Below, piece by piece: positions 6,541 to 9,413 of a DNA stretch of 9,413 nt. Origin of the DNA: Rickettsia typhi. GTDB lineage: Bacteria > Pseudomonadota > Alphaproteobacteria > Rickettsiales > Rickettsiaceae. The DNA lies in contig CAMCTQ010000038.1 of assembly GCA_945878545.1 (NCBI GenBank), forward strand, positions 1 to 9,413. Reading direction: 5' to 3'. The notes under the pieces are model-generated. The model made no database searches, had not been told where the DNA came from, and saw nothing but the letters and a program-made list of their open reading frames with translations. The position numbers and the translations under genes are program-made. The number at the start of each line of letters is the position of its first letter. The first letter of the stretch is position 1.

Positions 6541-7524
6541 TTGGATTTAATAAAAGAAATTCATCAGTTTTTGAAAATAGAAATTGATGAAATGAACGAG
6601 TTGATTTTAAGTAGTCTATCGGTTGAAGAAGAGCTAGTGCAGCTTATTAGTAATTATATTTCAAAGTCTGGTGGAAAAAGAATAAGACCCGTACTTACAT
6701 TGTTATCTGCTAAGATGTTTGACTGTGCTAATGATGATAGAATAAAGCTTGCTGCAGCTGTTGAATTTATTCACATGGCTACGTTGTTACATGATGATGT
6801 CGTGGATGGTAGTAAAATGCGGCGTTTTTTGCCATCAGCTAATGTTATATGGGGTAGTAAGGCTAGTATTTTAGTTGGTGATTTTTTATTTAGTCAATCA
6901 TTTAAATTAATAGTTTCTAGTAAATCTATATCTGCTATGGTGATTTTATCTGATGCTTCTGCAGTAATTGCTGAAGGAGAGGTATCTCAGCTTGCTAAGC
7001 TTGAGGAGCGTAGATTAATTACTGAAGATGAATATCTTAAAATAATTAATGCTAAAACTGCTGCCCTTTTTGGAGCAGCTTGTGAAGTTGGGGCAATTAT
7101 AGCCGATCAGTCGCCTGATTATTGCAGGCTTTTAAGAAATTTTGGCAAGAAGCTTGGTAATATTTTCCAGATAACAGACGATTTGCTGGATTATTTTACA
7201 AAAGTTGAAATTACGGGTAAGAATATTGGAGATGATTTTGCTGAAGGAAAGGTTACCTTGCCTATTATCTTTTTAGCTAAGAAATTGCCTATATACGACA
7301 AGGAAAAATTGACCTACTTAATAGCCGCGCCAGAGAGAACATCTGACGATTTTGATTGGGTTACTCGGTTATTAATTAGTTTTAATATAAAAGATGAAAT
7401 AGTCGAATATATACAAGATCTTAAGATAGATGCTAATAAATTCCTTGATGATATTGATGCTCCCATTAAAAATAAGGAATATTTAAGGTCACTAGTAGAT
7501 TTTGCTATAAATCGTAGCTACTGA
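6541..7524 (+). CDS. ispB: Long-chain trans-polyprenyl diphosphate synthase (octaprenyl type)
   Basis: Cytoplasmic enzyme that extends farnesyl diphosphate with isopentenyl diphosphate units to a long all-trans chain, in E. coli IspB the ubiquinone side chain. At 327 residues it is close to IspB (323) and similar throughout. Motifs: SGGKRIRP (43-50), first aspartate-rich motif LLHDDVVD (82-89; D85, D86, D89) followed by MRR (93-95), EGEV (145-148), K172 in AKTAALF, second aspartate-rich motif QITDDLLDY (210-218; D213, D214, D217), TGKNIGDD (225-232) and EGKVTLP (235-241). The residues four and five places before the first motif are Thr81 and Ala80, small residues that favour long products. 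The enzyme is complete, using a TTG start with GGGA seven bases upstream. It is co-directional with tlc and murA, but gaps of 141 and 95 bases leave operon membership open. Product length (C40 or other) is inferred. Confidence 0.93.
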   Translation: MDLIKEIHQFLKIEIDEMNELILSSLSVEEELVQLISNYISKSGGKRIRPVLTLLSAKMFDCANDDRIKLAAAVEFIHMATLLHDDVVDGSKMRRFLPSANVIWGSKASILVGDFLFSQSFKLIVSSKSISAMVILSDASAVIAEGEVSQLAKLEERRLITEDEYLKIINAKTAALFGAACEVGAIIADQSPDYCRLLRNFGKKLGNIFQITDDLLDYFTKVEITGKNIGDDFAEGKVTLPIIFLAKKLPIYDKEKLTYLIAAPERTSDDFDWVTRLLISFNIKDEIVEYIQDLKIDANKFLDDIDAPIKNKEYLRSLVDFAINRSY

Positions 7525-7602
7525 TTCTGAAATAGTGTAAATGAAATTAACCCGTGGAAAAAGTATTTTTTGCGTTAGCGAAATAACTTCTTCACAGTAG
7601 AC

Positions 7603-7606
7603 AAGG
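7603..7606 (+). promoter_or_regulatory. Weak, distant ribosome binding site of murA
   Basis: AAGG lies 13 bases before ATG 7620, farther than the usual 5-9. The intervening bases are only A and T. The ATG is fixed by alignment of the first residues with MurA of other bacteria, so the weak site does not call the start into question. No clear promoter is visible in the 95-base gap after the polyprenyl synthase gene. Confidence 0.3.
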
Positions 7607-7619
7607 TATTTATAAATAT

Positions 7620-8900
7620 ATGGATAGCATTCTTATCAACGGTGGTAATGCTCTGAAGGGGAATATCTCTATAAGTGGTTCTAAAAATGCTTCTTTGCCG
7701 CTCATGGCAGCTTCTTTGCTGACAGATCAGGTCTTAGAGCTAACTAATCTACCTATTTTGTCTGATATCGATACCATGGAAGAGTTACTTTTAAATCATG
7801 GAACCAAGATTGATAGAAAGATAGAAAGTAATGATAGTTTAACTTTGAAGATATCATGTTCTAATATTAATAATTACAAAGCTCCTTATGAGATCGTTCG
7901 GAAAATGAGAGCTTCGATATGGGTACTTGGTCCTCTTGTTGCTAAATACGGAAGTGCGTTGGTGTCTTTACCTGGTGGATGTGCAATCGGTGCAAGGCAA
8001 GTTGATTTGCACATTGCTGTTTTAGAAGCTATGGGAGCGGAGATAGAAATTTTAGAGGGTTATATCTCTGCTCATACGAAGACACGTTTAAAAGCTTGTA
8101 GCTTTGTTTTTCCTAGGGTGTCTGTTGGTGCGACTATCAATGCTATCTTAGCAGCTACTCTAGCAGATGGTGTCATGCATTTATCGAATTGTGCTAGAGA
8201 GCCTGAAATCAAAGATTTATGTAATTGTTTGATAAAAATGGGGGCCTTGATTGAAGGGGTTGGAACAGATGATCTAAAAATTACTGGTCAAAAAGAGTTG
8301 CATGGGACAAAGCATAATATTTTGCCAGACAGGATTGAAGCAGGCACTTATATGATTGCTGCTGCCATTACCAAAGGAGATGTGACTATTTCTGGAATCG
8401 AGTATGATATTGTTGAAAATGTAGCTCTCAAACTTGAGCAAACTGGTGTGGAAGTAACTAATTCAAATAATATTATTAGAGTAAAATATGACGGGATTTT
8501 AAAGTCGGTGGATATGGCTACTAGTGTTTATCCAGGGTTTGCAACAGATTTGCAAGCCCAGTTTATGAGTTTAATGACACTAGCGGACGCATCTTCGATA
8601 ATTACTGAAAACATATTTGAAAATAGATTTATGCATGTACCAGAATTATGCAGAATGGGAGCAAATATTACTGTTGATGGTAATCATGCTGTTGTAAGGG
8701 GAGTTCAAGCTCTAAGCGGGGCCGAAGTTATGGCAAGTGATCTTAGAGCATCTGTTTCTCTGATTCTTGCGGGGCTTGCAGCTATTGGAACAACTAAAGT
8801 TAGAAGGGTATACCATTTAGATCGTGGATATCAATCTCTTGAGAAAAAGTTATCTGCTTGTGGTGCAGATATTGTTAGAATAAGAGGCGACTCAGTTTAA
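7620..8900 (+). CDS. murA: UDP-N-acetylglucosamine 1-carboxyvinyltransferase
   Basis: Cytoplasmic enzyme of the first committed step of peptidoglycan synthesis, moving enolpyruvate from phosphoenolpyruvate to UDP-GlcNAc. The 426 residues compare with 419 in E. coli MurA, and similarity runs end to end. Visible active-site features: GSKNASLP (20-27; K22, N23), [10 protein letters not shown] (97-106), the catalytic loop [14 protein letters not shown] (118-131) with Cys121 (Cys115 in E. coli) and Arg126, VSVGAT (167-172), AREPEI (192-197), [11 protein letters not shown] (235-245), [11 protein letters not shown] (305-315) with Asp310 (Asp305 in E. coli), [10 protein letters not shown] (334-343), [12 protein letters not shown] (374-385) and HLDRGY (399-404). 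A cysteine rather than aspartate at position 121 predicts sensitivity to fosfomycin, known for the family. The gene is complete, showing that this organism retains the entry to cell-wall synthesis. It is last in the plus-strand run and converges on the gene at the right edge. Confidence 0.98.
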   Translation: MDSILINGGNALKGNISISGSKNASLPLMAASLLTDQVLELTNLPILSDIDTMEELLLNHGTKIDRKIESNDSLTLKISCSNINNYKAPYEIVRKMRASIWVLGPLVAKYGSALVSLPGGCAIGARQVDLHIAVLEAMGAEIEILEGYISAHTKTRLKACSFVFPRVSVGATINAILAATLADGVMHLSNCAREPEIKDLCNCLIKMGALIEGVGTDDLKITGQKELHGTKHNILPDRIEAGTYMIAAAITKGDVTISGIEYDIVENVALKLEQTGVEVTNSNNIIRVKYDGILKSVDMATSVYPGFATDLQAQFMSLMTLADASSIITENIFENRFMHVPELCRMGANITVDGNHAVVRGVQALSGAEVMASDLRASVSLILAGLAAIGTTKVRRVYHLDRGYQSLEKKLSACGADIVRIRGDSV

Positions 8901-8916
8901 TAGTAAATTAGGTTGA

Positions 8917-8939
8917 ATTAACTATTAATAGTTTTTAAT
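8917..8939 (+). terminator. AT-rich inverted repeat after murA
   Basis: AACTATTAATAGTT (8920-8933) is a perfect 14-base palindrome starting 19 bases after the murA stop and followed by TTT. ATTAA (8917-8921) and TTAAT (8935-8939) could extend an alternative bulged pairing. The stem lacks G+C, so if it ends transcription it would do so weakly. Confidence 0.3.
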
Positions 8940-8945
8940 GGTATT

Positions 8946-8966
8946 ATTTCCGCAGGTAGCGGAAAT
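8946..8966. repeat. GC-containing 8-bp hairpin in the convergent gap
   Basis: ATTTCCGC (8946-8953) and GCGGAAAT (8959-8966) are exact reverse complements around loop AGGTA. No T-run follows on either strand, so it is not a standard intrinsic terminator. The form and flanking ATCTA recall, loosely, the ATTCCCGC/GCGGGAAT palindromic repeats I associate with Rickettsia genomes. That resemblance is by eye and may be coincidence. Confidence 0.45.
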
Positions 8967-8973
8967 CTATCTT

Positions 8974-9015
8974 ATAAATAAATCACGGGACTTGCTGGCC
9001 CCATGATTTATTTAT
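8974..9015. terminator. Probable bidirectional terminator between convergent genes
   Basis: ATAAATAAATCA (8974-8985) and TGATTTATTTAT (9004-9015) pair perfectly over 12 bases. After a C/A mismatch, GGG (8987-8989) pairs with CCC (9000-9002) around a 10-base loop. The 3' side is T-rich on either strand because of the AT-rich outer stem. It lies between the murA stop and the stop of the converging gene, where both transcripts must end, which supports a shared terminator. Confidence 0.6.
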
Positions 9016-9043
9016 TAAAAAGATTTTAGGTACGATTTGTTTA

Positions 9044-9413
9044 TCAATCTATGTCTGCAATTGTGCCATTTGGAACGCTTTCTTCACCTAGCAGAGATAT
9101 CATTGCTTGTGGCTCTTCTGTAATTTTGATTGCTTCTTCTTTTGCACTATCCTTTAAAGAAGAATAGACAACCATAGCTCCTTTGCCTAGTATTTCAGAT
9201 GTTTTATTAGGTAAACCAGTACGAACCATGCTTGCAGAATGAAGTATCTCTTCGTTATCTCTACCTGTTAAATGAATTACTTTTTCTTGTACTACTCTAC
9301 TGACTATACCAGAAGAATGATAATATTTGTGATTGTGCGCATTGAACGGAGTTGTTTCGTCATCAAAAGTAAGACTTCCACCATGTTCTGGGGCGAAATT
9401 CTCTTGGGTTAAT
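9044..9413 (-). CDS. Unrecognised protein, C-terminal 122 residues, cut by window edge
   Basis: An open frame enters from base 9413 and runs without a stop to TGA at 9046-9044. The only in-frame start in the window is ATG 9229, which would give 61 residues, but the frame is open for another 61 codons upstream with no ATG, GTG or TTG. This therefore looks like the tail of a longer gene beginning outside the window. The visible chain is hydrophilic with no membrane segment; it reads through NHKYYHSSG, VIHLTGRDNEEIL and TGLPNKTSEILGKGAMVVYSSL to an acidic end (IADID). I recognise no family or catalytic motif. Clean coding character and the convergent position next to a probable terminator support a real gene. 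Function unknown. Confidence 0.6.
   Translation of the reverse strand, partial: LTQENFAPEHGGSLTFDDETTPFNAHNHKYYHSSGIVSRVVQEKVIHLTGRDNEEILHSASMVRTGLPNKTSEILGKGAMVVYSSLKDSAKEEAIKITEEPQAMISLLGEESVPNGTIADID

Noticed and set aside
7561..7590. Imperfect hairpin AAGTATTT...AAATAACTT between the polyprenyl synthase gene and murA
   Set aside because: The stem is interrupted by bulges and has no following T-run, so it is not better than expected in such AT-rich sequence.
1..9413. Search for CRISPR arrays, tRNA or rRNA genes, transposases and long direct repeats
   Set aside because: None was seen on reading through the window; the gaps between genes are short and hold only the small repeats listed.

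Overview
The window is AT-rich (roughly two thirds A+T by eye) and looks like the chromosome of an obligate intracellular alphaproteobacterium of the order Rickettsiales, probably a Rickettsiaceae member. The main reasons are an ATP/ADP-translocase-family nucleotide transporter closest in my memory to rickettsial Tlc4, an AmpG-type permease (a family expanded in Rickettsia), a membrane-anchored protein resembling the alphaproteobacterial DUF2125 family, and base composition. The species cannot be named from the sequence alone. Chlamydia-like or other endosymbiotic lineages with nucleotide transporters are less likely alternatives.

Layout. Bases 1-483 (minus) hold the N-terminal third or so of an AmpG-like muropeptide permease cut by the window edge. 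Bases 601-2859 (minus) hold a large two-part protein that joins a CapA-like metallophosphatase domain to a YheC/YheD-like ATP-grasp ligase module. A divergent intergenic region (2860-3139) carries a probable promoter and a perfect inverted repeat just before the plus-strand cluster. That cluster is tlc (3140-4657), a single-pass extracytoplasmic protein overlapping it by 4 bases (4654-6399), a long-chain polyprenyl diphosphate synthase with a TTG start (6541-7524), and murA (7620-8900). The murA gene converges on an unrecognised minus-strand gene entering from the right edge (9044-9413). The 143-base gap between them contains three successive inverted repeats, of which the last is a good candidate for a bidirectional terminator.

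Functionally, three genes fit envelope metabolism. AmpG imports cell-wall fragments. The polyprenyl synthase makes an isoprenoid chain (most likely the quinone side chain). MurA commits UDP-GlcNAc to peptidoglycan. Tlc imports host nucleotides, which could include UTP used for UDP-GlcNAc if it has Tlc4-like specificity. The CapA/ATP-grasp fusion may make or process a peptide-like polymer, but its substrate is unknown. It is the least ordinary gene in the window. No tRNA, rRNA, CRISPR array, transposase or clear mobile element was seen.
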